DNA of 64,000 bases from Streptomyces sp. JHA26 (GCF_002005565.1 NZ_BDJC01000038.1:1-64000); one strand, 5' to 3'; numbered from the stretch's first letter, positions 16,867 through 26,432 are shown. Notes: generated by a model from the letters alone, not told the origin. Program-made: numbers and translations.

Positions 16867-19800
16867 TCACTCCCGTCGGGTCCCGGCGCCTTCCCACGCC
16901 CGCGTGAACAGCGCGGGCAGCGGAACGCAGGGGACGGCGGCGAGATGGGACGTCGAGCGGTGTTCCCTGGCCAGCGGCAGCAGCATGGGCTTGGACGCCT
17001 CGACGGGGAGCCGGGGCCGTTTGCGCTCCAGCCAGGCACCGGGCAGGAAGAGGGAGCGCCCCGCTCGCGGCCGCACGGTGCGCAGCACCCTGCCGGACGC
17101 GGCCAGTTCGGCTTCCGCTTCCTTGAAGCGGCCGGGCTTCCAGCCGGTCCACGTCCTGACGTTGCGGTCGGTCGGGTCCGGCAGGGCCAGCAGCATCAGG
17201 AAGAGCGACGCGGCGTCCCTGCTCAGGCCGTACGCCCTGGCGCACTCCTCGACCAGGTGCGGCACCGACCGCTCGGGATGCTGCTCCCAGCCCGCGGGGC
17301 GCTCGGTGTCGGTGCTCAGGTGCCGGCCGAGCGCGGCGAAGTCGTCGCTCAGCAGCAGCCGCAGGTCCGCGAGGGCGGGCAGGCCGGAGGGGCCGGGCAG
17401 CCACTGGGAGGGCAGTACGGAGTCGAGGTAGGCGTCCAGGGCGTCCAGCAGCGGGTCGTCGGGGCCCTTGAGCGCGGCGGGGTCGACGTGCAGGCGCCTC
17501 ATGTCGTAGACCGGGTCGTCGGCCTCCGTGACCGCGGGGTGGGCGGTCAGCGCGTCCGTGGCCGGCGGCGGACCCATCAGGTGGTTGCTCTGCAGGGAGA
17601 AGAGCGTGAGCGGACCGGGGACGGCGGCCGTCTCCTCACGCAGCCGGGCGATCGTCGCGCCGACCGCGGGGCGCAGCGGGTCGCCGGCCGGGGTGCGGTA
17701 GGCGATCCAGGCGGCGATCCTCGGCAGGGCCGTCGGCTGCGGTGCTCCCTCCGGGCCATCGGCCGGGTGGGGGGCCAGGCAGTCCGCGCCGGCGGCGACG
17801 CGGGCGAGGAGGGTGGGCAGGCGCAGGCGGGGCCGGTAGCCCGGAATGCCCTGGCGCATCTGCCGTGGGAGGGCCTCTTCGCCCTGGGGAGGCAGGATCT
17901 CCTTGGCGGCCAGGGGCAGCAGTGCCATGGGTACGGGCAGCGGGGTACCCAGTTCCGCGAGCCACCACGCGGCGGCCCGGTCCACGTCCGGGCCGGTGGT
18001 CCACAGCAGTTCCGGGTCGTCGGGCAGGAGCTTGTCGTAGAGGGTGGCCACGCGCTCCGGCCCGAGCAGGTCGGTCAGCACGGCGATGGCCTGTTTCGCG
18101 TCCTCCCCGCGGATCTTCCAGGCCTTCAGGTCGGTGGAACGGAACCTGGGACGGTAGCGAAGGAGCTGGCCGGACCGGCGGGGCGTGCAGGGGACGTGGG
18201 CGGTCAGCAGCACGGTGGCCTCGGCCGGGGTCAGGCCCAGCCGCTGGGCGAAGGCCGTGGCGAGCTCCGGGCGGGCGGGTGCGTGGCCGTGCTCGCGGTA
18301 CAGCTCGGCGAAGCGCGTGAACCAGGCGCCGGGACGCACCGGTTCCATGATGTGGGCGTCGGTGAGCGTGGCGCCGCCCGCCGCGAGCGGGCCGTCCTCG
18401 GGGAAGTCGCCGTCGGGCGCGTATTCCCACAGTGTCCGCCTGGGGGCCCGGCCGCCGGAGGCCATGACGTAGGCGACGGAGGTGGCCGTGCGGAACACCT
18501 CGCCCTCACGGGCGACGGCGCGGATCCCGCGGTATTCGGGGACCTCGCACCGTACGATGCGCCAGCGGCCCGGTTCGCCGGTGACGAGGGGGTGGGTCGC
18601 GTAGGCGGTCAGCGGCCCCACCGGTGACAACCAGCCGGCATGCCGGGTGGACACGGCGCACAGGGCGAGCGGGGCCGCACACACGTGGGTGTGGCGCAGC
18701 CCGTCGTTGTCGAGCAGACGGTCGTAGGTCGTCGTGGGCTTGGTGAGGTCACCGTCCCAGACGGGGGCGGTGTCGTCCTGTGCGAGCTGGATCATCGAGC
18801 GGCCGATGCGCTCGTCCGCGTTCGCCGGCTTCCGGCCGGCCGGTGTCGCCTCGTCTTCCACGGGGGTGAAGCGACGGGCCAGCTGCTCCAGTCCCGCACG
18901 GCAGTTGACGGCCATGACCAGCAAGGACGCGGCCTCGCTCCGGGCGGGATCGCCCAGTTGCGGCAGCATCTGACGGATCGGCTCGCGGTTGGGAGGCTGG
19001 ACACCGTCCCGTGCGACGTAGCAGGGGGTGAGACGGCCCAGCAGCTCCTCGACCTGCGGGCGGGTGACGGTGTCGGGCAGCTTCGCCATCAGCAGCGGTA
19101 CGACGTCCACCGCCGCGAACTCGGCGGCCGTGTCGGGGTCCTTCGGCAGCAGGTCGAGGGCGACGCCCGCGTGGACCAACCGGCCGAGCAGCAGGACCAG
19201 TTCGTCGAAGTCCGCCACGGTGCGCAGCTTCGCCCGCTCGCGGCCGAACCAGGCGCGGATCTCCTCGTGCCCGAGCGGGTTGTCGAAGAGCGGGGGTATG
19301 CGGTCCCAGCCCTTGGAGGACTGGTGCGGCTGGTACCAGCGATTGTCGCCCAGGTCCTTGAGGGTCATCTCCAGCTCGACGCGTGTCCGGGCGCGCAGCT
19401 CCCGGGCGAAGCGGGGGTCGGCCTGGAGGTGTGTCAGTTCGGGCCGACGGCGGAGTTCGACGTCGCTCGGCCTGCACGGGCCGAGGAGCTCCGGCGGGTC
19501 GGCGACCGGTGCGCCGTGCTCCAGCAGCAGATCGATCAGGTTCAGGGGCGTCGTGTAGTGGTAGTCCCGGTCGGTGCCGATCCGCTGGTAGCGGATGTCG
19601 ACGGGTACGCCGTCCGCGCGCAGTTTCGGGGCGATCCGTTCGGCGATCTCGTGCACGGCCGGCCAGATACCGTTGCCGTCCCTGAGCGTGGCGATGCGCA
19701 CGCTCAGCCAGGCCGCCGCCTCGCCGGCCTCCATCCCCGGTGCCTCACCGGTGAGCAGCGCCAGCGCGCCGGTGCGCTCCAGCAGGCTCAGCCACAGTCC

Positions 19801-20958
19801 GGAGCCGGCGAGGCTGCGGTGGGGCCGCTGGTCCAGCATCGTGCGGGGCGTCTCGGGAACGCGTTCGGTCAGCAGGTCCACGGCCGTGCCCGTGAGGCAA
19901 TCGGCCCAGAACTTCTCGTCGTTCAGCGGGAAGTGACCGGTACGGAGGATGTCCTCGAGCAGCGTCGCGAGTTCGCTCTCCGGGTCCGCTCCGGCGGCCT
20001 TGGCGAGCTTGCGCAGGTCCTGGGCGAGCTGCGGGTACACCTCGGACGACGCCCGCATGCGGCGGGTCACGACGTCGCGGAAACGCGGGAGGTCCTCCGG
20101 CGTCGCCACGCCCTTGACGGCCAGGTCGCGCAGCCAGGCCCGCAGGGTGGTCGCGGAGAGAGCACCGGCTTCGGCGTAGGTGAGGTAGCGGCGCAGCAGC
20201 CACTCGTGGTCGACCTCGCGGGCCTGGGTCCGCTCGCAGGTGCGGGCTCGCCCGAACCACGCGGTGGCGGTGGGACGGTCCTCGTGCCGCAGGGCGAGAT
20301 CGGCCATCTCGTCGAGGAGGGTGGTCAGCAGTGCGGGGGCGGTCTCCTCCAGTCCCTGGAGGACGGCGTCGATGTCCTTCTTGAAGACGTAGGCCCAGTT
20401 GTTCGTGCGCGCCCGCAGCAGGAGGATCTTCTCCGTCGCCGGCTCCTCGAGGCCGGGGTGGGCGGCGAGGACCCGTTCGGGGAAGGGCAGCTCGCCGTCG
20501 GAGGGGTCCGGTATGCCGGTGGAGAAGAAGTCCTCCGGTTCCCATCCCTGCCCGCGCATCAGCTGGTCCCGGAAGGGGATCAGTTGCTCAGGGAGCAGCT
20601 GGGTGTGGGTGCGGCCGTCGAAACCGGCGTAGGTGCGGGCCCACAGACCCCCCTCGCCCAGCTCGTCGGTGAGCTGCACACACTCGGCCTCCAGGGCCTT
20701 GCGCCACATCGGGTCGGCGTCGGCCAGCGCGCGGGGCACGACCGCCTGGACACGGGCCCACTGCTCCGCCTGCCGACGGCACTCCTCGCGGTGGTCGCGC
20801 AGACGGGTGCCCGTCTCGTGCAGGGCGCGGATCCCGGGAGCATCCGCCAGCTGGGCGGGCAGCTGCTTGAGCTTCCGCCTCTGGGGATTGCGGTAGACGA
20901 TCTCCAGATCGTCCGTCAGTTCCGCGGTGTACCCGTCCTTCTCCACCTGTGTGCCCAT
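16867..20958 (-). CDS. Very large protein of unknown function (1363 residues)
   Basis: Starts at ATG 20958 behind GGGAGGCGG. The N-terminus (YTAELTDDLEIVYRNPQRRK then LKQLPAQLADAPGIRAL) resembles the WGR-like N-terminal region I recall from DUF4132-type actinobacterial proteins, but I cannot confirm a DUF4132 domain at the C-terminus. The rest is mostly helical, without membrane segments, signal peptide or a visible P-loop; it looks like a scaffold of alpha-solenoid character (many LL/AL helices, DLLTERVPETPRTML, LVHAGVALDLLP). Codon use is native. Neither neighbour suggests a role. I assign no function. Confidence 0.8.
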   Translation of the reverse strand: MGTQVEKDGYTAELTDDLEIVYRNPQRRKLKQLPAQLADAPGIRALHETGTRLRDHREECRRQAEQWARVQAVVPRALADADPMWRKALEAECVQLTDELGEGGLWARTYAGFDGRTHTQLLPEQLIPFRDQLMRGQGWEPEDFFSTGIPDPSDGELPFPERVLAAHPGLEEPATEKILLLRARTNNWAYVFKKDIDAVLQGLEETAPALLTTLLDEMADLALRHEDRPTATAWFGRARTCERTQAREVDHEWLLRRYLTYAEAGALSATTLRAWLRDLAVKGVATPEDLPRFRDVVTRRMRASSEVYPQLAQDLRKLAKAAGADPESELATLLEDILRTGHFPLNDEKFWADCLTGTAVDLLTERVPETPRTMLDQRPHRSLAGSGLWLSLLERTGALALLTGEAPGMEAGEAAAWLSVRIATLRDGNGIWPAVHEIAERIAPKLRADGVPVDIRYQRIGTDRDYHYTTPLNLIDLLLEHGAPVADPPELLGPCRPSDVELRRRPELTHLQADPRFARELRARTRVELEMTLKDLGDNRWYQPHQSSKGWDRIPPLFDNPLGHEEIRAWFGRERAKLRTVADFDELVLLLGRLVHAGVALDLLPKDPDTAAEFAAVDVVPLLMAKLPDTVTRPQVEELLGRLTPCYVARDGVQPPNREPIRQMLPQLGDPARSEAASLLVMAVNCRAGLEQLARRFTPVEDEATPAGRKPANADERIGRSMIQLAQDDTAPVWDGDLTKPTTTYDRLLDNDGLRHTHVCAAPLALCAVSTRHAGWLSPVGPLTAYATHPLVTGEPGRWRIVRCEVPEYRGIRAVAREGEVFRTATSVAYVMASGGRAPRRTLWEYAPDGDFPEDGPLAAGGATLTDAHIMEPVRPGAWFTRFAELYREHGHAPARPELATAFAQRLGLTPAEATVLLTAHVPCTPRRSGQLLRYRPRFRSTDLKAWKIRGEDAKQAIAVLTDLLGPERVATLYDKLLPDDPELLWTTGPDVDRAAAWWLAELGTPLPVPMALLPLAAKEILPPQGEEALPRQMRQGIPGYRPRLRLPTLLARVAAGADCLAPHPADGPEGAPQPTALPRIAAWIAYRTPAGDPLRPAVGATIARLREETAAVPGPLTLFSLQSNHLMGPPPATDALTAHPAVTEADDPVYDMRRLHVDPAALKGPDDPLLDALDAYLDSVLPSQWLPGPSGLPALADLRLLLSDDFAALGRHLSTDTERPAGWEQHPERSVPHLVEECARAYGLSRDAASLFLMLLALPDPTDRNVRTWTGWKPGRFKEAEAELAASGRVLRTVRPRAGRSLFLPGAWLERKRPRLPVEASKPMLLPLAREHRSTSHLAAVPCVPLPALFTRAWEGAGTRRE

Positions 20959-21282
20959 GTGCCGGCCGCCTCCCGTTATGTCGCCCTGTTCTGTGCCGGT
21001 GCCTGGTGCCTGGTGCCGGTCACTTGTCTGTCGCACGCTACGTCGTACCACCGACAACGCCCGTCCCCGCCCCGGCACCTGTGCGGTGAACATGAGTCCG
21101 CCCCCGCTTCCCCAACCGGGCCGTGACCGACTTCCGGGTACACGCTCTCGGGCGGCCGGGGTGGCGTGATCCGGCAGTTCACCCCTCATCGACTGCCAGC
21201 GGAGCACAGCACCGTCGATCTCCGGCTCGCCTACGACCAGCAGCTCGCCGAGCTCGCCTACAACGCCACCTAGGCAGCGTTC

Positions 21283-21846
21283 TCAAAGAGCTCGCAGGCC
21301 CCGGTCGGCGAAGGCGATCAGCCACTCGAAGCTTTCGTCGATGTCGGCGTTCCACTGGAAGCCGTTGGCCACCTGCAGTGTGGCGAAACCGTGGAAGAGG
21401 CTGCGGAGGGTGCGCAGGGCGTGGTCCACGTCGGGCTCCGCGATCTCGTAGCCGCGCAGGATGGCGGTGAACGTGCCGAGCAGCCGCCGCCCTGCGGTGG
21501 CGAGCGGGTCGTCCGGGCCGGAGGGTTCCGCGCCGATCGTCGCGGCGTAACGGCCGGGGTGTTGCAGGACGAAGGCGCGGAAGGCGCGGGCCGCGGTCTC
21601 CAGGGCGTCGCGGCCCGCGTATCCCTGGATCGCCGCGCCGATGGCGTCGGCGGCCTCGTTCAATGCCAGGGCCGCGATGCGCCGGTTGAGGTCTTCCTGG
21701 CCGTTCACGTGCTTGTACAGGGACGGGGTGCGCACGCCCACCCGCTCGGCCAGCGACCCCATCGTCAGGTTGGCGAGGCCCACCTCGTCGGCAAGGGCGG
21801 CGCCGGCCGCGACCACGGTCGCCGGGTCCAGGCCTGCCCTAGGCAC
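21283..21846 (-). CDS. TetR/AcrR family regulator
   Basis: A 187-residue repressor. The HTH is residues 23-48 (LANLTMGSLAERVGVRTPSL then YKHVNG), the usual TetR position, followed by an all-helical ligand domain with ALRTLRSLFHGFATLQ, typical of the WHG-type C-terminal domain. It starts at GTG 21846 and overlaps the end of the upstream hydrolase gene by 8 nt, so both come from one transcript. Two phased inverted repeats upstream of the hydrolase are the likely binding sites, giving autoregulation of the pair. Confidence 0.88.
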   Translation of the reverse strand: MPRAGLDPATVVAAGAALADEVGLANLTMGSLAERVGVRTPSLYKHVNGQEDLNRRIAALALNEAADAIGAAIQGYAGRDALETAARAFRAFVLQHPGRYAATIGAEPSGPDDPLATAGRRLLGTFTAILRGYEIAEPDVDHALRTLRSLFHGFATLQVANGFQWNADIDESFEWLIAFADRGLRAL

Positions 21847-22675
21847 GGTCGGCCACCGATCGGAGGAAGGCGAGCGTCAGCGAGACGACCTGGTCGGGGA
21901 ACTGGTCGTGCGGGTAGTGTCCGGCGCCCTCGATCATCTCGAGTCGGCCCAGGCCGGCCGGCAGGGCGTCGACGATCGCCGCCCCCTCGGCGTGCGGGTC
22001 GGCCCAGTCGGGGTCGAGCGTGCCCATCACGACCAGGACCGGGCAGCGGACGTTGCCGAGCTGTGCGCCGGCGTCGGTCGGGGCGCTGCGGCCCATGCTC
22101 TGCAGGGCCTTCATCCGGCCCGGCTCGCGCAGCAGGGAGTCGATGCGATCGAGTCGCTCGGCCCAGTCGGCCGGCTTCACGCCGGGACAGGCCACGTCGA
22201 GGTACGAGTGCCACAGCGGCACACTGCCGAACACGCCCGCGCCGAGCAGTCGCAGCATGCCCTGCCGGAAGCGCTTCACTCGCAGGTCGCCGGGGCGGAT
22301 CGACTGTTTGCGGGTGAACGGCGCGAGCTCGACGACCGCGGTGACCAGCGAGGGTTCCTGCGCCGCGGCGACGGTGGCGGCGCCGCCGGAGATCGAATGA
22401 CCGACGAGCACGGCCGGGCCGCCCAGGTGGCGGATCACGGCGAGCAGGTCGCCGGCGATGGCGGTGCGGCTCCAGGTCGGCCAGTCGACGCTGGACTCAC
22501 CGCAGCCGCGCAGGTCGACCGCGGCGACCCGGTGCCCCGCCGCCACCAGGGCCGGGATCACGGCACGGTACGCGGCGCGGCTGTCGCCCATGCCGTGCGC
22601 GAGAACGATCAACGGACCGGAACCCGTCACCTCGTAAGCGATCGTGCCGCCGTCGACGGCAAGGTACTCGGTCAT
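21839..22675 (-). CDS. Alpha/beta hydrolase under TetR control
   Basis: A 278-residue alpha/beta hydrolase. Landmarks are VLAHGMGDSRAAYR (oxyanion), VDLRGCGESS, nucleophile in GHSISGG, acid in MGTLDPDWADP and His in EGAGHYPHDQ. The family includes esterases, lactonases and haloalkane-type hydrolases; the substrate cannot be told. No signal peptide. Co-transcribed with a TetR repressor, a common arrangement for enzymes acting on the repressor's own ligand, such as antibiotics or signalling lactones. Confidence 0.88.
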   Translation of the reverse strand: MTEYLAVDGGTIAYEVTGSGPLIVLAHGMGDSRAAYRAVIPALVAAGHRVAAVDLRGCGESSVDWPTWSRTAIAGDLLAVIRHLGGPAVLVGHSISGGAATVAAAQEPSLVTAVVELAPFTRKQSIRPGDLRVKRFRQGMLRLLGAGVFGSVPLWHSYLDVACPGVKPADWAERLDRIDSLLREPGRMKALQSMGRSAPTDAGAQLGNVRCPVLVVMGTLDPDWADPHAEGAAIVDALPAGLGRLEMIEGAGHYPHDQFPDQVVSLTLAFLRSVADRA

Positions 22676-22690
22676 GGCATCCCCCAGATC

Positions 22691-22728
22691 TAGCTAACTT
22701 GATTAGCTAGAGGCTAAAGGCGTTAGCC
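22691..22728 (-). promoter_or_regulatory. Two tandem operators for the TetR regulator
   Basis: TAGCTAA-N5-TTAGCTA (22691-22709) and GGCTAA-N5-TTAGCC (22712-22728) share the core GCTAA-N5-TTAGC. Both are perfect inverted repeats, their centres are 20 bp apart (about two helical turns, same face), and the first begins 16 nt upstream of the hydrolase ATG. This is a classical TetR-type double operator. Confidence 0.8.
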
Positions 22729-22792
22729 GAGTCCGTCAACACCGGACCCCGGCACGGCCAGGAAGAACGCCGAAGTGGTTTCGACGGGCCGT

Positions 22793-23026
22793 TCACAGCC
22801 ACTCGGCGACGGCCGCGACCAGCACTGTCGCTTCGTGGCGGACGGCGGGTTCGTCGTAGCGGGTGGCGACCGCGCGGTGACGCTCGAGGCGATGGGCCAC
22901 CTGGTCGCACTTCTCCGGGATCGTGCGGCGGACACCGCGTCGGCGCAGGCAGACGCGGTTCGCGCGGGATCCGTAGGCCTTGTCCGCGCGGACCCTGTCC
23001 GGGCGAGTGCGCGGGCGTACCGGCCT
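22793..23026 (-). pseudogene. IS5-family transposase C-terminal remnant
   Basis: RPRTRPDRVRADKAYGSRAN followed by RVCLRRRGVRRTIPEK is the DDE region of Streptomyces IS5-type transposases. It jumps directly to LERHRAVATRYDEPAVRHEA and TVLVAA, the normal C-terminus, so the stretch between (with the catalytic Glu region) is deleted. No N-terminal half is present. Confidence 0.75.
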
Positions 23027-23130
23027 GGACGTGGGTGACGGTCCTGGTTCGGGTGCCATCCCGCTGCCGGCGGAGCGCGCCCCGTGCCAGTCGGGCCGAC
23101 CGGCGGACGCTGCCGGCCGACCCGGTCGGC

Positions 23131-23589
23131 TCAGGGGTAGAAGTGGGTCAGCGACTCCGCGACACACGCGGGTTTCTGCGATCCCTCCAGTTCGAAGGTG
23201 AAGGCCCTCTTCATCTGCACCCCGCCCCGGGCGACCTCCTTGACCTCGCCGACCGAGGCGTGCAGCCGGACGCGGCTGCCGACGGGGACGGGCGCCGGGT
23301 ACCTGACGCGGTCGACGCCGTAGTTGAGTGCGCGTCCCACACCGGTCACCTGGAGCAGTTCGCCGAACATCGGGATGCCCCAGCTCAGGACCATGTAGCC
23401 GTGGGCGATGGTGCGCCCGTAGGGTCCGTCGGCGGCACGCGCCACGTCGGTGTGGATCCACTGGTGGTCCCCGGAGACGTGGGCGTAGGCGTCGATGAGT
23501 TCCTGGGTGACCTCTTTCCAGTCCGAGTGCCCGAGGTCGCGTCCGCCGAGGGCGAGGATCTCCGGGATGCCGTGCACTGTCAGGGGCAT
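23131..23589 (-). CDS. MaoC-type enoyl-CoA hydratase
   Basis: A 152-residue single hot-dog domain. The hydratase-2 signature is visible: AYAHVSGDHQWIHTD with the catalytic Asp/His pair and GRTIAHGYMVLSW. Such proteins hydrate trans-2-enoyl-CoA to (R)-3-hydroxyacyl-CoA. It is the last gene of a minus-strand run with the transporter (32 nt upstream) and the thiolase, so it likely serves the same catabolic route. ATG 23589. Confidence 0.9.
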   Translation of the reverse strand: MPLTVHGIPEILALGGRDLGHSDWKEVTQELIDAYAHVSGDHQWIHTDVARAADGPYGRTIAHGYMVLSWGIPMFGELLQVTGVGRALNYGVDRVRYPAPVPVGSRVRLHASVGEVKEVARGGVQMKRAFTFELEGSQKPACVAESLTHFYP

Positions 23590-23621
23590 GGGCGGTACTC
23601 CGTTCCGGGCGTGCGGGGCGG

Positions 23622-24968
23622 TCAGGCGCTGACGGGGGCGGTGCGGGACGCGGTGACGGCGGGGCCGGCGGCCTGCTCGTCGTGGTTGGGACGCCTGAGC
23701 AGCAGGAGCATGCAGCCCAGGGTCAGCGCCACCTGGAGGACGGCGTAGGCGATGACCGCGGTGATGGAACCGGTCCGGTTGAGCAGGAACTGGCCGATGA
23801 TCGGTGTCGTACCGCCCAGCAGCGTGCCGCACAGCTGGTAGCAGAGCGAGATGCCGGTGTAGCGCAGGTGAGCGGGGAAGCGGCTCGCCAGCATGCCGGC
23901 CAGCGCGGCGTAGTACAGGCAGTGCGGGATGGTGGCGACGGATACACCGAGCATCGCGAGACCGTAGTTCTCGGTACTGATGAGGAGGAACATCAGCGGC
24001 AGCAGGACGAGTTCGGGCACCAGCATCACGAGCACGGCGCGGGACCAGCTCTTCATCCTGGTGGCGATGACCGCTCCGAAGGGCTGGACGATGATCTGGG
24101 TGACGTTGGCGACCAGGATGATCGTGAGGAAGGAACTGCGGTCGAAATCGAGGGAGCTGGTGGCCCAGGACAGGGCGAACGTCGACTTGAAGTAGGTCGC
24201 CGACAGACCGATGGTGCAGGCGCCGATACCGAGGACGATCAGCATGGGGTGGCTGCGCAGGACCTCGGAGAGCGGCAGCTTGACGACCTTCTTCCTCTCG
24301 ATGAGCTTGGCCATGGCCGGGGACTCGGAGACCTTCAGCCGGACCAGCAGGCCGACCATGACGAGCGCGGCCGAGGCGAGGAAGGGCACCCGCCAGCCCC
24401 AGGCGACGAAGGCGTCGTCGGGCAGTTGGCTGATGGCCAGGAAGCTCAGGGTGGAGAGGGTGTTGCCGACGGGCGAGCCCTGCTGGGCGAACGCCCCGTA
24501 CAGCACCGACTTGCCCTTGGGGGCGTGTTCGGAGGCGATCAGCACGGAGCCGCCCCACTCGCCGCCGAGGCCGATGCCCTGGATCATGCGGATGAGGACC
24601 AGCAGGATCGGAGCCGCGACGCCGATCGACCCGTAGCTCGGGAGGAGGCCGATCGCCGTGGTGGAGACCCCCATCATCAGCAGGGTGATGACGAGGGTCT
24701 TCTTGCGGCCCAGGCGGTCGCCGTAGTGGCCGAAGACGATGCCTCCGATGGGGCGGGCGAGGAAGCCGACCCAGAAGGTGGCGAAGGCGACCAGGGTGCC
24801 CACGGCTCCTTGGAGTTCGGGGAAGAACACCTTGTCGAAGACGAGTGCCGCCGCGGTGCCGTAGATGTAGAAGTCGAACCACTCGATGGTCGAGCCGATG
24901 AAGGCTCCGATTCCCGCACGGTTGGCGGCTTTCGTCTTCTCGCGGGCGGTGGGGACGGACGCACTCAT
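23622..24968 (-). CDS. MFS transporter, metabolite:H+ symporter (MHS) family
   Basis: A 448-residue, 12-helix transporter. The N-terminus (AGIGAFIGSTIEWFDFYIYG) and GHYGDRLGRKKTL between helices 2 and 3 are the hallmarks of the MHS subfamily (shikimate, proline/betaine, alpha-ketoglutarate and aromatic or dicarboxylic acid uptake), as is GLGGEWGGSVLIASEHAP. Likely imports the organic acid degraded by the neighbouring CoA-dependent enzymes; which acid is unknown. ATG 24968 behind GGGAGCC. Confidence 0.9.
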   Translation of the reverse strand: MSASVPTAREKTKAANRAGIGAFIGSTIEWFDFYIYGTAAALVFDKVFFPELQGAVGTLVAFATFWVGFLARPIGGIVFGHYGDRLGRKKTLVITLLMMGVSTTAIGLLPSYGSIGVAAPILLVLIRMIQGIGLGGEWGGSVLIASEHAPKGKSVLYGAFAQQGSPVGNTLSTLSFLAISQLPDDAFVAWGWRVPFLASAALVMVGLLVRLKVSESPAMAKLIERKKVVKLPLSEVLRSHPMLIVLGIGACTIGLSATYFKSTFALSWATSSLDFDRSSFLTIILVANVTQIIVQPFGAVIATRMKSWSRAVLVMLVPELVLLPLMFLLISTENYGLAMLGVSVATIPHCLYYAALAGMLASRFPAHLRYTGISLCYQLCGTLLGGTTPIIGQFLLNRTGSITAVIAYAVLQVALTLGCMLLLLRRPNHDEQAAGPAVTASRTAPVSA

Positions 24969-25101
24969 GGGTGGCTCCCTGTGAACATCGTGATCGAGCG
25001 GAGGGGATGACTGAGCGGGGCGTCGTCCGGATGTCCTGCGCCGCGAGAGGGGTCGGGGGACGGCGGCACGGACGGGAACGACTGCGGTGGGGGCGGCGGC
25101 C

Positions 25102-26328
25102 TCAGGCGGGGATGCGCTCGAAGACCGCGGCGAGGCCCTGGCCGCCGCCGATGCACATGGTCTCCAGGCCGTAGCGGGCCTGGCTGCGGTGCATCTCGTG
25201 GGCGAGGGTGGCGAGGATGCGGGCACCGGTGGCGCCGACCGGGTGGCCGAGCGAGACTCCGGAGCCGTTGACGTTGATCCGCTGCTCGTGGTCCTTCTCG
25301 CCGAGGCCGAGTTCCCGGGTGCAGGCCAGCACCTGGGCGGCGAACGCCTCGTTGATCTCGACGAGATCGATGTCGGTGAGGGTGAGCCCGGCGCGGCCGA
25401 GGGCGGCGTGGGTGGCCGGGACCGGCCCGAGGCCCATGGTCGCGGCGGGGACACCGGCCCGGGCGAAGGACACCAGCCGGACCAGCGGGGTGAGGCCGAG
25501 CCGTGCGGCGGTGGCGGCGCTGGTGACCAGGCAGGCGGCCGCCGCGTCGTTCTGACCGCTCGCGTTGCCCGCCGTCACGGTCGCCTCGGGGTCGCTCCCG
25601 CCCATGATCGGGCGCAGGGCCGCGAGTTGCTCGGCGGTCGTGTCGGGGCGGGGGTGCTCGTCGGTGGTCACCACCGTCTCGCCCTTGCCCGTGCGTACGG
25701 TGACGGGCACCGTCTCGGCGTCGAAACGTCCCTCCTTCATCGCACGGGCGGCCCGCGTCTGGGAGCGCAGGGCGAGCGCGTCCTGGTCCGCGCGGCTGAT
25801 GGAGAAGGCGCGGCGCAGGTTCTCCGCGGTCTCGATCATGCCGCCGGGGACGGGGTGGCGGACGCCGCCCGCGGTGACCCGGCCGCGGGCCAGTGCGTCG
25901 TGGAGCTGGAGGCCGGGGCCCTTGATGCCCCAGCGGCCCTCGTGCGTGTAGTAGGGGGCGGCGCTCATCACGTCGACGCCGCCCGCGATGACGACGTCGC
26001 TGAAGCCTTCCCGGATCTGCATGGCGGCGTCCAGGACGGCCTGCAGTCCCGAGCCGCAGCGGCGGTCGGTCTGGAGGCCGGTGACGGTGTCGGGGAGGCC
26101 GGCGTCGAGGGCGGCGACACGGCCGATGGCCGGGGCCTCGGCCGTGGGGTAGGCGTGCCCGAGGATCACCTCGTCGACCCGGTCCGGGTCGATCCCCGTG
26201 CGGGCGACGACCTCCGTGATGACGCGTGCGGCGAGTGCGGCGGGGGTCTGCCGGGCGAAGACGCCGCCGAAACGCCCGATGGGGGTGCGCAGCGGTGCGC
26301 AGATGACGACGTCTGAACGGTCGGACAC
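25102..26328 (-). CDS. Thiolase (acetyl-CoA acyltransferase)
   Basis: A 408-residue degradative-type thiolase. The acyl-accepting Cys91 lies in DRRCGSGLQAV; the NEAFAAQ motif, GHPVGATGAR with the catalytic His and the second Cys in MCIGGGQG are all present. The reaction is CoA-dependent cleavage of a 3-oxoacyl-CoA. GTG 26328 is used (MSDRSDVVICAPLRTPIG is the usual start), behind GAAAGG. A box shared with the divergent CoA-transferase operon lies 53-74 nt upstream, suggesting joint control by the LysR regulator encoded next door. Confidence 0.92.
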   Translation of the reverse strand: MSDRSDVVICAPLRTPIGRFGGVFARQTPAALAARVITEVVARTGIDPDRVDEVILGHAYPTAEAPAIGRVAALDAGLPDTVTGLQTDRRCGSGLQAVLDAAMQIREGFSDVVIAGGVDVMSAAPYYTHEGRWGIKGPGLQLHDALARGRVTAGGVRHPVPGGMIETAENLRRAFSISRADQDALALRSQTRAARAMKEGRFDAETVPVTVRTGKGETVVTTDEHPRPDTTAEQLAALRPIMGGSDPEATVTAGNASGQNDAAAACLVTSAATAARLGLTPLVRLVSFARAGVPAATMGLGPVPATHAALGRAGLTLTDIDLVEINEAFAAQVLACTRELGLGEKDHEQRINVNGSGVSLGHPVGATGARILATLAHEMHRSQARYGLETMCIGGGQGLAAVFERIPA

Positions 26329-26380
26329 GGCGGGAGACCTTTCGGCGGCTCGGGTGTGTAGGGGGGACCTTCGCACCCGA

Positions 26381-26402
26381 CCACTGAGTCGGTCCAATAC
26401 CG
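26381..26402 (-). promoter_or_regulatory. Putative LysR box upstream of thiolase
   Basis: Read on the minus strand this segment is CGGTATTGGAC followed by CGACTCAGTGG. It matches, with one gap and few changes, the box at 27381-27403 upstream of the CoA-transferase genes (shared GGTATTGGAC, ACTCA, TGG). Orientation and distance to the downstream start (53 nt) are the same in both places. Confidence 0.6.
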
Positions 26403-26432
26403 AATTCGCGATCTATTGATTCCCGCTCCGTC

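Noticed and set aside
18640..21126. 828-codon plus-strand open frame
   Set aside because: Antisense shadow of the 1363-residue protein; composition is Gly/Val/Arg-rich with no domain.
21165..21272. Short plus-strand frame ending DLRLAYDQQLAELAYNAT before a TAG
   Set aside because: Only about 35 codons with some coding bias between two minus-strand genes; no ribosome site and no recognisable family. Possibly a trace of a lost gene.
23682..25010. Plus-strand frame rich in Asp, Glu, Gly and His
   Set aside because: Antisense of the MHS transporter; hydrophobic codons read backwards give acidic and polar residues.
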